Below, one piece after another: positions 1 through 11,282 of a stretch of 64,000 nt of DNA (positions are counted from its first letter, which is position 1; the number at the start of each line of letters is the position of its first letter). The position numbers were made by a program, and so were the translations under genes. The notes below the pieces were generated by a model that saw only the letters and a list, made by a program, of their open reading frames with translations, made no database searches and was not told the DNA's origin. Source of the DNA: Chelydra serpentina. Taxonomy: Eukaryota > Chordata > Testudines > Chelydridae. The DNA lies in NCBI GenBank assembly GCA_037349315.1, contig JBAIAC010000023.1, positions 36,928,501 to 36,992,500 of the forward strand, read 5' to 3'.

Positions 1-90
1 TAAAGGTGAACAATGACATTGGTACATTAGAATGCAATCATCTGACTCTGGAACCTAGAGAGAGAGGTACACCTGTTTGAGCCATTTAAG

Positions 91-200
91 CCCTGATCTA
101 GCAAAGCACTTAAGCACATACTCAGTTTCAAGAAGGTGGTTAGTCCTATTGATGTCAATATGACCCTCCCTATGCTTAAGTACCTTGCTGGATCAGGGCA
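91..200. repeat. Short foldback repeat (CCCTGATC...GATCAGGG)
   Basis: The left arm (CCCTGATCTAGCAAAGCACT TAAG) is nearly the reverse complement of the right arm (CTTAAGTACCTTGCTGGATC AGGG). The same family recurs at 8360-8455 and 19176-19290. Probably a non-autonomous inverted-repeat element. Confidence 0.75.
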
Positions 201-337
201 ATAGTGAATGACTTGAGCAATGGGTGATGGGAGGACTTGTGGTTCAGCTGGATTCCAGTAACTGTTTCAAGATATTTTTTTTTATTTGTGTTGTGAGCTT
301 CTTCTTGAGAGTAAAGGTTGAGAAAAAGAATCACTTT

Positions 338-425
338 GGCCCAGATCCTCAAAGGTGTTTGAGCTCCTAACTCCCGTTTATATCAATGGGATTAAGGTCA
401 CTAAATGCCTTTGATGATCTGGGCC
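338..425. repeat. Short foldback repeat (GGCCCAGATCCTC...GATCTGGGCC)
   Basis: The arms GGCCCAGATCCTCAAAGGTG and GCCTTTGATGATCTGGGCC pair with few mismatches, and the middle is itself near-palindromic (AACTCCCGTTTATATCAATG GG). A second hairpin family. Confidence 0.7.
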
Positions 426-771
426 TTTGAATCTAAAAAAGCAAGTTATTGAATCAGCTGAATACCATGAATCAAGAGGCACAAAGCAAACAGCTGTTTT
501 ATTGTTAGAGCTGGTCATACATTTCTGAATTATTAAACTTTTGGGAGGAAGGAGAAATGTTTGACAATTTCCCCCCCTCCCCCCCGCCTCTTTTTTAAAT
601 CTTGCTTTATTTCTAACGGAGTCTAGAACCAACTATCATTCACGGAGTCCTCTCTCCAAAGCAGAAGTAGAATGTGATTCTTAAAATCCTTTTTTCTTGC
701 TGGTTAAAATGTAATTAGGATATAATCTTAATTACAAAATAATAAAGCCTTCAGCCAGTCTGGGAGTCTTT

Positions 772-873
772 GGACCTGATTCTCCTTTCCCTTTTACCAG
801 TTTCACACTGGAGTACCTCTGCTGAGTTATTCCTGATTTACACTGGTGTAAATGAAATCTGAATCAGGCCCTG
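772..873. repeat. Short foldback repeat (GATTCTCC...GAATCAGGCCC)
   Basis: Ends GGACCTGATTC and GAATCAGGCC are inverted repeats around ACTGGAGT/TTACACTGGTGTAAAT. Same broad family as 7405-7515, 22645-22765, 40762-40866 and 50479-50565. Confidence 0.65.
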
Positions 874-879
874 TTTCTT

Positions 880-1556
880 AGGAACTTTCAGCCTCATGGA
901 GGTGCAGTAAAACTTGTGACATGGATGCATTAGGTCTTCATTGTAGCTTTTAGAAACAGACATCCAGCTAATATCTTTGTTTTCCATTCCCAGTGGCAGT
1001 CATCTCTGTTTTCTCTGCTATCTGACTTCAGATGCATTGAACGACTATGCAAAACATGTTGTAACTGGAAATGCCTTTTTATTCCCCTCCCATTCCCGGC
1101 CCCCCCTCATTAATGGATCAGATCAATTTCTGATTCCTGCCACATCTTTTGAGGTTTTCTGTTGTGTCCTGGAAGTGTTTGTAATAGTTTATTTTGCACC
1201 ATTCGACATTGTTTGCTTGAAGCACTGGTAACATTTTGGAGAGTATTTGTTTGAGATGAGAAGGGATATGAATGATATATTGTTGCAATTGTTTTAAATT
1301 AAAAAATATTCTCACATCTTGGGGAGCATGTTGTCTTTTTTGCCTCTTTCTTTTCTTTGAAACCTCAAGTTAACTGAGCAGCTTTTGGTGGTGCCAGTTC
1401 TCAGTTGTGAACCTTGTGATATCTGGTGTTTTCCTTAAAGCCCCAACAACTGGAGCAGAGGAGGTACATGAGAATCTCCACTCTCAACTAAAAAAAAGAA
1501 AAGAAAGAAAAAGGTAATTTCTAGCCTTGATAGTTGCAGAGAAAAGATTGAAAACC
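880..1556. other. Intergenic, no feature recognised
   Basis: AT-rich unique-looking sequence with a short open frame at 977-1231 on the plus strand that resembles no family I know and shows no splice or start context. Nothing else is seen. Confidence 0.5.
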
Positions 1557-1702
1557 TGACCCTAGGGCTCTAAAGATTCAAAAAGCAAACAAGTAGAACC
1601 TAAGATGTATTATTGTAAAAAAAAAACCTCACGATTTTTAAGCCACTCTTATGATTTTTTTAGAGACCTGACCTGATTTTTGAATGCTTGGGGCTGGCAA
1701 TA
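1557..1702 (+). repeat. Interspersed repeat, family shared with 17745-17880
   Basis: Shares with 17745-17880 the order CAAA(C)AAGTAGAACC / ATCTCATGATTTTT / TGACT(C)ATGATTTTTGAATG / TTGGCAATAT. Two dispersed diverged copies in the same orientation show it is a repeat; class unknown. Confidence 0.6.
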
Positions 1703-2066
1703 TTGATCCGTGCAAGCTCCTTCCATTCATATGTAGGTTTCTACTGTGTTCTTATAGGTTAGGCCTTTCTAAATGTTTGTCTGTAACCTCTCAAGTCCAT
1801 CTTTAGATATTAGACCTGCTTTTCATCAAATTACAAATGTTTTTTCTGGGGATTCTGCTGCTCAATGTGGGGCTAGGCCATAAAAAGACACAATGCAGGA
1901 GGAGATAGCATTTCAAGCATGACTCTGACATGGCTTTCTCTACAGAAGCACAGGGGCTGAGGGCAAGTTGAGTCACGGACATGGCCAGTGGGTCTATAAT
2001 TTTGTGGACAGACTGGCCATAGCCCCTTAAGTATGTGGGGAGTGGAGGCTAGCAGCTGTTACTGTA

Positions 2067-2515
2067 AAAGGATGGATGGTTCAGGGGTTAGGGTGCTAGT
2101 CTGGGACTTAGAAAACCTGGGTGCGGTTCCCTGCTCCATCACAGATTTCTGTGTGACCATGGACAAATCCCTCTAGCCATCTCTATGCTACTTCCTATGT
2201 GGATGGAGGGATTTTTTTTTCTGTCAGTGTAATTAATCCACCTCTCTGAGATGGTAGCTAGATGGACAGAATAATTCTTTTGTCAATCCAGCTGTCTATA
2301 TGCTGGGAGTTAGGTTGACCTAACTACAGTCCTCGGGGTGCAAAGTTTTTCACAACCTTGAGCAACATAGCTATTTGATCTAATTTTTTAAGTGTAGACC
2401 CAGACCAGAGCCTCTCTGTGCCTCAGTTCCCCATCTGTAAAATGGGATCATAGCACTTCGCCTTTCACAAGGATGTGAGGATAAATACGTTAATGCCCCC
2501 TGCAGCAATTAGATT
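2067..2515 (+). repeat. MIR-like tRNA-derived SINE, interrupted
   Basis: It starts with a tRNA-like part (GGTTCAGGGGTTAGGGTGC... B-box-like GGTGCGGTTCCCTGC), runs through CTGTGTGACCATGGACAAAT, and resumes at 2400 with CCTCTGTGCCTCAGTTCCCC ATCTGTAAAATGGG, the CORE-SINE/MIR body. The two parts are separated by the unrelated repeat at about 2211-2396. Confidence 0.8.
2211..2396 (-). mobile_element. Inverted-repeat element fragment inside the MIR
   Basis: Contains GTTAGGTTGACCTAACTACA and TTTTTTAAGTGTAGACCC, the reverse-complement style of the element at 37088-37374 (CGAACAACATAGTTAAGCC, CAGTTTAAGTGTAGACAAGC). A truncated copy that inserted into the SINE. Confidence 0.6.
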
Positions 2516-2869
2516 CCGAAATCTGAGTAGCTGAGAAAGGATGTAACAAGACCATCTTGATCCATGCTTTTAAAGTATTCGAGGCGGGTAAGGACATATC
2601 CTGAGCATTTCATGAAAATGATATAGCGGTTGCTGTGGTGATGGCACAAGGAATTTTAATCTCTAGAAATAAACCATTGATTGCTTTGTTATGGTCGGGT
2701 TTTGGTGTCAGGAGGAGACAATTGGGACACAAACAGAGGTCTTGTTTTTTGACAGCCTGGCTGACAAAGAGCAAAAGGTTTGACATACATAACTATGGTC
2801 CACACAGAGCCTTACTGAGTATACCTTACACAGCATTGGAATTTGGGCCTGCGATGGGGTGTGTAAACT

Positions 2870-3401
2870 CCAGCCTGGCAGTGACAGGGTTAAGGGGAGC
2901 CAGAGAATCCTATTAGCACAGTATGTGGCATCTAGAGGGGAGAAAGATTAGACCCAGGTGGAGAGAACCAGACCTGGTCATTCATATAAAGAAAGGACTG
3001 CCGGGGCAATAGGGGACTGGGAGAAGAGAGCAGCAGGGAGCTTATCCCTGGGTCTGCCCCTGAAGGGAGAATCAGCAAGAGGGAAGGGTTCCAGGCACCT
3101 GCCAGAGAGGCTAGGAGCCACCCTGAGAAAGCTCCTCAGCAACAGACTGGGAAAAGCCGCAGGGAGAGATGAAACTTCAGGGAGAGAGGACTGGAGAGCA
3201 CAGCTCCATGACAGACTCCTGCAAACAGGCAAAGGTAGGAAGCCGCCCAGGGAATCAGTGAGGGATCATAAGAAACAGGCCCTAACAGTTTATCAGAGTG
3301 GCCCTGGGCTGGAACCCAGAGGAGCGGGCAGGCCGGGGTTCCTCTACTGGAGGGGAGGTGTAGGCCCTGGGAGTAAAGGGGCCAGGCCTATTGAACCCAG
3401 A
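2870..3401 (+). repeat. Long interspersed repeat, family shared with 24227-24902
   Basis: GC-rich, purine-biased sequence sharing GCCCTGG-CTGGAACCCAG and GGGTTCC(C)CT with 24611-24640. The open frame 2958-3476 lies inside it and is not a gene. LTR-like or DNA-transposon-like; class not resolved. Confidence 0.5.
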
Positions 3402-3724
3402 GGTGCCAGATATCCAGTTTTCGACCGGAACACCCAGTCTAAAAGGGACCCTGGCGGCTCCGATCAGCACCAGTGACCGAGCCATTAAAAGTCCAGTCAG
3501 TGGCGGAGCGGGGCTAAGGCAGGCTCCCTGGCTCCGTGCGGCTCCTGGAAGTGACTGGCATTTCCCTGCGGCCCGTAGGCACAGGGGCAGTCAGGGAGGC
3601 TCCGTGTGCTGCTCCCCACCTCCCCCCAAGTGCTGGCTCCGCAGCTCCCATTGGCTGGGAGCTGCGGGGGTGGTGCCTACAGGCGCGGGCAGTGTGCAGA
3701 GCCCGCTGGCCCCTCTGCCTAGGA

Positions 3725-3944
3725 CAGTGGTTCTCAAACTATTGTACTGGTGACCCCTTTCACATGGCAAGCCTCTGAGTGTAACTCCCCTTATAAATTA
3801 AAAACACTTTAAAAATAGTTAACACTATTATCAATGCTGGATGTGAAGCAGGGTTTGCGGTGGAGGCTGACAGCTCGTGACCCCCCCCATGTAATAACCT
3901 CCTGACTCACTGAGGAGTCCTGACCTCCAGTTTGAGAACTCCTG
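3725..3944. mobile_element. hAT-type element with 8-bp target duplication
   Basis: Terminal inverted repeats CAGTGGTTCTCAAACT and AGTTTGAGAACTCCTG. GCCTAGGA flanks both sides exactly (3717-3724 and 3945-3952). 220 bp, no coding capacity. Nested in the element at 3402-5506. Confidence 0.92.
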
Positions 3945-4008
3945 GCCTAGGAACTGGACATGCCGGCCACTTCTGGGAGCTGCCCGAGGTAAGCGCCACC
4001 TGGAGCCC

Positions 4009-5080
4009 GCACCCTAAACCCCCTCCCGCACCCTAACCCCCTGCCCCAGCCCTGAGCTCCCTCCTGCACCCAAACTCCCTCCCGGAACCTGCACCCCACA
4101 CTCCCTCCCGCACCCTAACCCCCTGCCCCAGCCCTGAGCTCCCTCCTGCACCCAATCTCCCTCCTGCACCCTAACCCCCTGCCCCAGCCCTGAGCTCCCT
4201 CCCGCACCCAAACTCCCTCCCGGAACCCGCACCCCACACTCCCTCCTGCACCCTAATCCCCTGCCCCAGACCTGAGCTCCCTCCCGCACCCAAACTCCCT
4301 CCCGGAACCTGCACCCCACACTCCCTCCCGCACCCTAACCCCCTGCCCCAGCCCTGAGCTCCCTCCTGCACCCAAACTCCCTCCCGGAACCCGCACCCCA
4401 CACTCCCTCCCGCACCCTAACCCCCTGCCCCAGCCCTGAGCTCCCTCCCGCACCCAAACTCCCTCCTGCACCCTAACCCCCTGCCCCAGCCCTGAGCTCC
4501 CTCCCGCACCCAAACTCCCTCCCAGAACCCGCACCCCACACTCCCTCCTGCACCCTAACCCCCTGCCCCAGCCCTGAGCTCCCTCCCGCACCCAAACTCC
4601 CTCCCAGAACCCGCACCCCACACTCCCTCCTGCACCCTAATCCCCTGCCCCAGACCTGAGCTCCCTCCCGTACCCAGACTCCCTCCCGGAACCCGCACCC
4701 CACACTCCCCCTGCACCCTAACCGCCTGTCCCAGCCCTGAGCTCCCTCCCGCACCCAAACTCCCTCCCGGAACCCGCACCCCACGCTCCCTCCCGCACCC
4801 TAACCCCCTGTCCCAGCCCTGAGCTCCCTCCCGCACCCAAACTCCCTCCCAGAACCCGCACCCCACACTCCCTCCTGCACCCTAACCCCCTGCCCCAGCC
4901 CTGAGCTCCCTCCTGCACCCAAACTCCCTCCCAGAACCCGCACCCCACACTCCCTCCTGCACCCTAATCCCCTGCCCCAGACCTGAGCTCCCTCCCGTAC
5001 CCAGACTCCCTCCCGGAACCTGCACCCCACACTCCCTCCTGCACCCTAACCCCCTGTCCCAGACCTGAGCTCCCTCCTGC
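4009..5080. repeat. Minisatellite, 82-bp unit, about 13 copies
   Basis: The unit begins CACCCTAACCCCCTGCCCCA and includes TGAGCTCCCTCCCGCACCC and GGAACCCGCACCCCACACTC. Copies start near 4029, 4110, 4167, 4249, 4331, 4413, 4470, 4551, 4633, 4714, 4796, 4878, 4960 and 5042; spacing is 81-82 bp except two 57-bp short units. It decays into a related C-rich tract to about 5360. Because 82 is not a multiple of three, overlapping minus-strand frames reading GVRVPGGSLGAGGSSGLGQG arise by themselves; they are not genes. Confidence 0.95.
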
Positions 5081-5509
5081 ACCCAAAACTCCTCATCCCC
5101 CAGCCCCACCACAGAGCCCACACCCCCAGCCAGAGCCCTCACCCCCTTCCACACCCCAGCCCTGAGCCCTCTCCCGCACCCCAAACCCCTCATCCTCGGT
5201 CCCATCCCAGAGCCTGCACCCCCACCTGGAGCCCTCACCCCCTCCTACACCCCAACCCCCTGCCCCAGCTCAGAGCTCCTGCACTCTGAACCCCTCATTT
5301 CTGACCCTACCCCGGAGCCCGCACCCCCAGCCCTCACCCCCTCATGCACCTCAATGCCCTGCCCCAGCCTGGTGAAAGTGAGTGAGGGTGGGGGGATGGA
5401 GTGAGTGGGGGGTGGGGCCTTGGAGAAGGGGCAGAAGTGGCGCCTCGGGGCAGGGGTGGGGCAAGGGTGTTCGGTTTTGTGTGGTTAGAAAGTTGACAAT
5501 CCTAACTGA

Positions 5510-7300
5510 ACCCAGACCGGGGCTGAAGGCCTGGTACATGGTCACTAAGATGCTGGGGTTTTTGTCTGGACTTTTTTACCCTGGAAGGGGTGAGGCTCTA
5601 AACCAGAGGGCTGAGTTGCAAGAAGGAACAGACCACCAAGTTGTCTGAGTAGCTGGCAATGGGGCATTAGACAGAATTCCACCTAGACTGAAGTCCTGAC
5701 TTTGACAGTGTCTGGTATAAGATGCTGCAGACCAAGGTGCAAGAAACCTGTAGCAGGCAATTGTGAAATAACCTTTCCTTAGGGATAGTTTCTTTTCAAC
5801 ACCCAGTCACTTAGGGCCCGATTTTTACAAGAGCTCAGCATGTCAGAAGCTGAGCATTTTTGAAAATCTGGCCCCAAATGTGGGTTGCTGAGGGTTTGAA
5901 AATCTGTCTCTTATTGGGTAATTTATGCTCCAAACTATGAATGTTTTTTATATTCCTTAATAATAACAGTTATGTTAGCCTGTCTAATATAACTGCAAAT
6001 CAAATTGCAACAAGAGAAAATCATTTAAATTCATAGATGCAGGTTTCTTTGATAAATGGCAAAGTAAAAAAGTAAGAGAGAATGCTGTGGCTGCTGTGAT
6101 TCATTAAAGGATGTCACTGCCGAAGTAATTGGTCAGTTCAATAAAAAAACAGGCTGTAGCTTCCTACTGGAGCAAAAAGGCTGAAAGAAAAGAATCAATT
6201 TGTTATTCAAACGGTAATATATTTCAGTATTGGCTGGGCATAGGCTGGAGGAGAAGTTGGTGCTGGGTGGAAGGAAATGTAGTTTAGGTGCCTTATGGCA
6301 TAACATTTTATTTAGTGGCCTTAACTCATGAAAAAGAGATTTGTTAAACAGAGAAGTTAACACAGCTCCAGTGCAGCAATGTTAGTTAAAATGACAACAA
6401 TGCCCGTCACTTCTGTTGTGGAACCTGTAACATGGAGTGGCTAAAGGAAGCTACAGGCTGTGACTTGATTCTCTTGGCTTCCTGTAAATGCACTTTGTTA
6501 GAGGGCTCTGTAACCATAAACACAGTGTGGCTTCCATTTTTACATTTTAGGGCCAAACCTATAAGACTACTGGGATTTCTGCCTAAATAAGGACTGTAGG
6601 ATCCAGCCCTTAGTTCCCTCATGACAAGTGTCTTTAACGTGTGACTCATCCAAACTTTGGCTGAAATAGGTGGGTGGCTGTATTAATGTCAGTTCTAATT
6701 CTCCCCCCCTTGCAGATCATGTTGTGTTCCTGTTTGCATTGTTACAAACGTATATTCCATCCCTTATCTAATTTTAGTGTTTACAGTGCCATGTGGTGGT
6801 TGTGCTATGAGGCTGCATCGCTGTGATCTTTATTCAATGTCAAATCTATTCTCGAGCAACCGTTTGCTCGGTTCACACCAAGGCTAAATCCTCAGGTCAC
6901 TGCTATGTTCTTTTTGGCTTTTCCCTTCAGTTCATAGGCTTCTCAATACTACCATGCACTGAGTAATTTACAGTGTACAAGGAAAAAGGAAAAGTCTTCT
7001 CAAAGATGACAATCAGTTGTTAATTTCTCAAACAGGGACATTTTGAAGAACAGAATTCTGAAATCTGAATTCCCCGCACCTGTATTCTACAGTTTGACAA
7101 GTTTATTCTAAATATATAGAAATCTTCCTTCTGGAAGACTTTTAATCGCTAAAACCTGTACCAATTTCTTTTCCAAAGACCCTGTGACATAATATTCTTA
7201 ATTCTTTAGCGTTTCCTGAAGATACAACTTCCATGATTCCAATGGAAAACTCAGAGAATATTTCAATACACCTGCAATTCTGAGGGGACAGAAAATACCT
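5510..7300. other. Intergenic, mostly unassigned
   Basis: Holds one short foldback at 5812-5878 (GGGCCCGATTTTTACAAGAG and TTTTTGAAAATCTGGCCCC arms) and otherwise AT-rich unassigned sequence without a supported gene. Confidence 0.5.
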
Positions 7301-7515
7301 CAGAGCAGATGCTCGGCTGATGTAAATGTCATTGTTCTATTAACTTCAGTGGAGCTATAACAGTTTACATCAGCTGAGGATCTGCCCCCTAATTACTAAG
7401 TAGATGTGGCCCAATTCCCCTGTCACTTAAAATGGCCCTGCACTATTTAATTCCATGAATTTTAATGGAGTTACTCCTGATTTACAGCAAGGAAAATGGG
7501 AGGAGAATCAGGCCC
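7301..7515. repeat. Two adjacent short foldback repeats
   Basis: 7301-7388: arms AGCAGATGCTCGGCTGATGT and ACATCAGCTGAGGATCTGC pair. 7405-7515: ends GTGGCCCAATTC and GAGAATCAGGCCC with ACTCCTGATTTACAGC between. Both belong to hairpin families seen across the window. Confidence 0.7.
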
Positions 7516-7913
7516 TTTATCTTTATTTTAATGATGGCAGTCCCAGTTGCATTGTAAGTATTAAGGGTTTCATGTTTTAAAGCATTGTTCATTTGTGTTT
7601 CGTTTTGTTTTTCTAACCATATGGGAGCTGATCAAAAGGCTACTGAACCAGTTGGAGAAACTCCCATTGACTTCAATGGACTTTGGATCAGATCTGTGAT
7701 GTACAAAACCACCTTGTCTTGTCTGAACTTTAAACACAGAAACACATCTCTGCGTCCAAATAGCTAGGAATGAAAATCTCAGATTTTTTTTAAAAAGTCA
7801 TTTATGAATCTGCTCTGAGACGTAAGTTCCCCATTTAATTTTAAGCAGTAACAACCAAAGCCCATCTTCAACTGCACAAGAAATCTGTCAAGCATTTGAA
7901 GCCACAGACAAAG

Positions 7914-7919
7914 TTTATT
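7914..7919 (-). promoter_or_regulatory. Candidate distal poly(A) signal for a minus-strand transcript
   Basis: AATAAA on the minus strand, followed within 20 bases by CTTTGTCTGTGG, a GT-rich downstream element. The 250 bases upstream (7920-8170) are AT-rich, repeat-poor and UTR-like. It would give PEX5L a 3' UTR of about 8.7 kb that contains several transposons; equally it may be unused. Confidence 0.25.
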
Positions 7920-8359
7920 TTAAAACATATTTAAAAATTGCACAGTTATAAATACAATTTAATATGTGGAAAAGAATCACAGGAAGGCATGCTTCCAATA
8001 CAGTACAAAAATACTACATTAACTGTGGTGCTCTGCAAATTGAAATCTTTTATAAGCGTAATAAATTAAACACATCAATATACATACAGTTCCTTTTTAA
8101 GGAAGTAGTTTATTTTAAAGAGCAGTGCAAGAGAACATCAAACTGAAGCATCAGTAAACTGCAGCTCTGTGTTTTAATATTTATTCGCGGCTAGTAATGC
8201 ACGGAGTATACAGAGGCAAAGTTACCTATTGTGAGAGACTAACCCGTCACCCCATAGTTATGTATAGACACAGATTGCTCAGTCTGGGTCAATTTGAAAC
8301 AGAATGTAAATATTCAAACATAGGGTTAAATTCAGCCTTAGTTCACACCTTTGCATCCT

Positions 8360-8455
8360 TAGGCCCCGATCCTTCTAAGGCTTACATGTATATTTAACTT
8401 TGGGTCTACAGTGTATAAAGTTGAGTATGCACATAAGTCTTTGCTGGATCAGGGC
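8360..8455. repeat. Short foldback repeat
   Basis: GGCCCCGATCCTTCTAAGGC at the left and TTTGCTGGATCAGGGC at the right; same family as 91-200. A related half copy is at 8830-8895. Confidence 0.65.
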
Positions 8456-9504
8456 ATTTGTGAAGTCATTGTGGTTGTCCAGGTGTAACTATGAACAGCC
8501 CCTATAATCTCTTCTTTCCTATCTGCTGTAAATTGGCTTAAAAATAAAGCCAAATACTGGTGCAAGGATTTTTTAAAACAGTATGCAGCATACGGCAGAA
8601 GCAGCACAGAATGTTTTTCAAAACAATATATTTTTAGTTTAGTCTAGATATGTTATACTCAGATATATAAAATATATATATATAAACATTTTGATTTTTC
8701 TAAATTTACAATAGAGTACTGATATTAAAAGGCTGCTAACTTAAGGATATTTTTCTGCCAATGTAAATGACAAATTCTGCAAAAGGGGTGGGGAGTGGGG
8801 GCAGGGGAGATCAAAGCAAATGAAAGTCCTCACCTGGCAAGCTCGCTCAATGGGACTGCTTACATGTGAGAGCTTTTGCAGGATCAGGGCCTACTTTAGT
8901 AAACTTCAGATTCCTTCTGATTCTTCCTCCATCCCCTCTCCCCCCAGTAGTTATTGCTATTCTGTGTTCAGACCCTGTAATCTTCCTCCTTTTTAATGGT
9001 GTCACATGTTCTTTTTTTCATATTGTCCATATTTGATCAGCTAACTGAGAAGGTAACTAACTTGCATTTCTTCTAGAACGTTTTCTCTGAGAGCGTGTAG
9101 CTCTCTGTCCCCAATATATTTTCCCTTTCCAATGAAAGAGAGAGTAGAAGAGGACTATAATACGGTATTTTATTTCCAGCCTGGATGTTATTTGAAGAGT
9201 AGTTAATACTGTACGGTGTATCCACGAGAATCTTTGTTTCTATGTGACTCGTTTATATCATATAAACATTTCTTAAATGGACCTGAAGTGAGATTTCTCC
9301 AGGGCCACTTTATGGTCCAGTTCTCATTGGCCAATGGGGATTGGACTGGGCCCTTAATTCTTGACACCTCTATTGAGGCTGCCCGTCAGGCAGTCAGTTA
9401 GTGCCAGTTGTGTTGTGGTATGGATATCTGTGTACTATGAACGGTAGTGAGATCACCTATCTAATCAGTCAGTGTTAGTCACTGTCTTTCTGTGTGACAT
9501 ATAG

Positions 9505-9645
9505 GCCCAGTTTTTCCAAAGGGGCCCTTATTTCTGAGTGCCCAGCCTTGAGGTTTGAGATTTCAATAATGCTGAGCACCCACAACTCTCGTTGAAGTCA
9601 ATGGCAGCTGCAGAAACTCAGCACCTCTGAAATTCAGGGCCTATG
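9505..9645. repeat. Short foldback repeat
   Basis: Ends AGGCCCAGTTTTTCCAAAGG and CTCTGAAATTCAGGGCCT are loosely inverted, with the mirrored motifs GCTGAGCACCCACAACTC / GTTGAAGTCAATGGCAGC. Further pieces of this kind lie at 10060-10150 and 10805-10885. Confidence 0.55.
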
Positions 9646-10920
9646 TCTCTCAAACTGGGTACCTGAAAATTAACTTCCACGGATGTAAGTGGACACATTT
9701 GGAAATTATGGCCACAATAGCAGTAAGTCGTGATAGTTACTGTCTGCTCTGAGATGGTTCTGGGAATCAGATGCTCTGGTTTGGTGACATCTGTCCTAAG
9801 TCTGTCAAGAAAAGCTTAAAATCTGAATCTGAAAATCCAAACTGCCAGTTTTTGAGAGGGGTAGGCCATCCCCCAGTCTCACGGTTCTTTAATGCTTGTA
9901 AAGATCAATATCCCAAAGATGTGGCTGCAAATACCTTATACCAGGCCTGCACAACTCGTAAAGGCTTATACCAAGGGTTTCTGCAATTAATATAATTAAA
10001 TATTAAAAGAAAATGTGAAATCTACAGCGCAAAGTAAGCTATAAGGATGGGATTTTCAAAAATGGTCAGCATTGGTCTAATTCTGCCCCCACTGATGTCA
10101 ACAGTAAATCTCCCATTTTAGAGCTGGACCAATACTTTTAAAAATCCCATTCAAAATAGCCCATTACAGAAATTAATAGTTAAAAGTTGCCTATGTTTGA
10201 GCTTTAGTCATGCAGTCTGTAAATTTACATTCAAATTATGTATCTTGCATGCTTTGGGTTAATATTTTGGTATGTTCACATGTGAATACTGTTCCATGCA
10301 ATATTTTTGTACCTGAGGCTACATATTTCTTTAAAAGAAAATAAATTCACATTTTTACAAACCTTGTATCTAAGCCCATCTTAAGAAAACACTATTAATT
10401 AAGAGAGAAAGAGATTTCTTTGAAACCTCCATTTAATATTAACTGGACATAAAATAGTTTCTTGACTGGGAGAGAGGATAAAAGAAACAGGAAAAAATGG
10501 GGTTGGTTCAAAAACAAGTGTTAATAACGTTTTACATCATAAAATACTATGTTTGCTTTTCTATTGAGAAAGGGCATCCACTGAAGATAACTGCACATCA
10601 ACTTAAGCACACAAGGGACCCTGTTCAAAGTGTTTTGGAGTCATTGCAATGTATAGACATAACGAGAAAGGAGCCCCTTACTCTCACTGAGTAATTGTAC
10701 TCCACAATATTCCCACTGACTCCAGTGGGGCTACTCATGACGTAACATAGGATGAGCAAGGGTATCACAATCCATCCCTGGATCAGTACCTGAATACGTG
10801 CACTAGATCTGATCCTGCAAAATACTGAGCACCCTTGATTCCCATTGAAGACAACAGGATTTGAGGGTGTTCAGCACCTTGTCAGAGCAGAACTGTGGTA
10901 AGGTCACCAATACCCTAAAG

Positions 10921-11282
10921 CAGGGGTTCTCAACCTTTTTCTTTCCGAGGACCCCCAACATGCTATAAAAACTCCATGGCCACCTGTGCCACAACAACTG
11001 TTTTTCTGCATATAAAAGCCAGGGCCAGCGTTAGGGGGTAACAAGCAGAGCAATTGCCCAGTGCCCCATGCCACAGGGGGCCCTACGAAGCTAAGTTTCT
11101 CAGGCTTCAACTTCAGCCCCGGGTGGCAAAACTTGGAGCCCCGGGCTTCAGCCCCAGGTGGTGAGGGCTTTGGATTTCTGCCCTGAGCCCCCGCAGGTCT
11201 AATGCCAGCCCTGCTTGGCAGACCCCCTGAAATCTGCTCGTGGCCCCCCCAGTGGGCCCTAGACTCTGGTTGAGAACCACTG
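10921..11282. mobile_element. hAT-type element with exact 8-bp target duplication
   Basis: Inverted ends CAGGGGTTCTCAACCTT and CTGGTTGAGAACCACTG. CCCTAAAG on both sides (10913-10920 and 11283-11290). 362 bp, non-coding; the open frames across it are chance. Confidence 0.92.

Larger units (their letters stand above)
3402..5506 (+). mobile_element. 2.1-kb GC-rich turtle-type element
   Basis: Begins GGTGCCAGATATCCAGTTTT CGACCGGAAC and ends GTTAGAAAGTTGACAATCCT AAC. A diverged copy lies on the minus strand at 38565-39095. TGAACCCAGA occurs at both edges (3392-3401 and 5507-5516) and looks like a 10-bp target duplication. The body holds a nested hAT copy and an expanded minisatellite. No transposase frame is visible; non-autonomous or degenerate. 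Confidence 0.7.

Noticed and set aside
977..1231. Possible 3' end of the neighbouring gene (USP13 lies beside PEX5L in human)
   Set aside because: No USP13-like coding sequence or stop context could be found anywhere in 1-16000; the frame has no family resemblance.
2958..3476. 172-codon plus-strand frame
   Set aside because: Crosses the border between two interspersed repeats, so it cannot be an old coding unit.
4009..5080. Tandem array considered as CRISPR or centromeric satellite
   Set aside because: Units are contiguous without unique spacers, the host is a vertebrate, and the array is inside a dispersed element.
4014..5238. Series of minus-strand glycine-rich open frames (76-122 codons)
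   Set aside because: They step by 82 bp along a minisatellite whose unit is not a multiple of three, and each is the same peptide in another frame.
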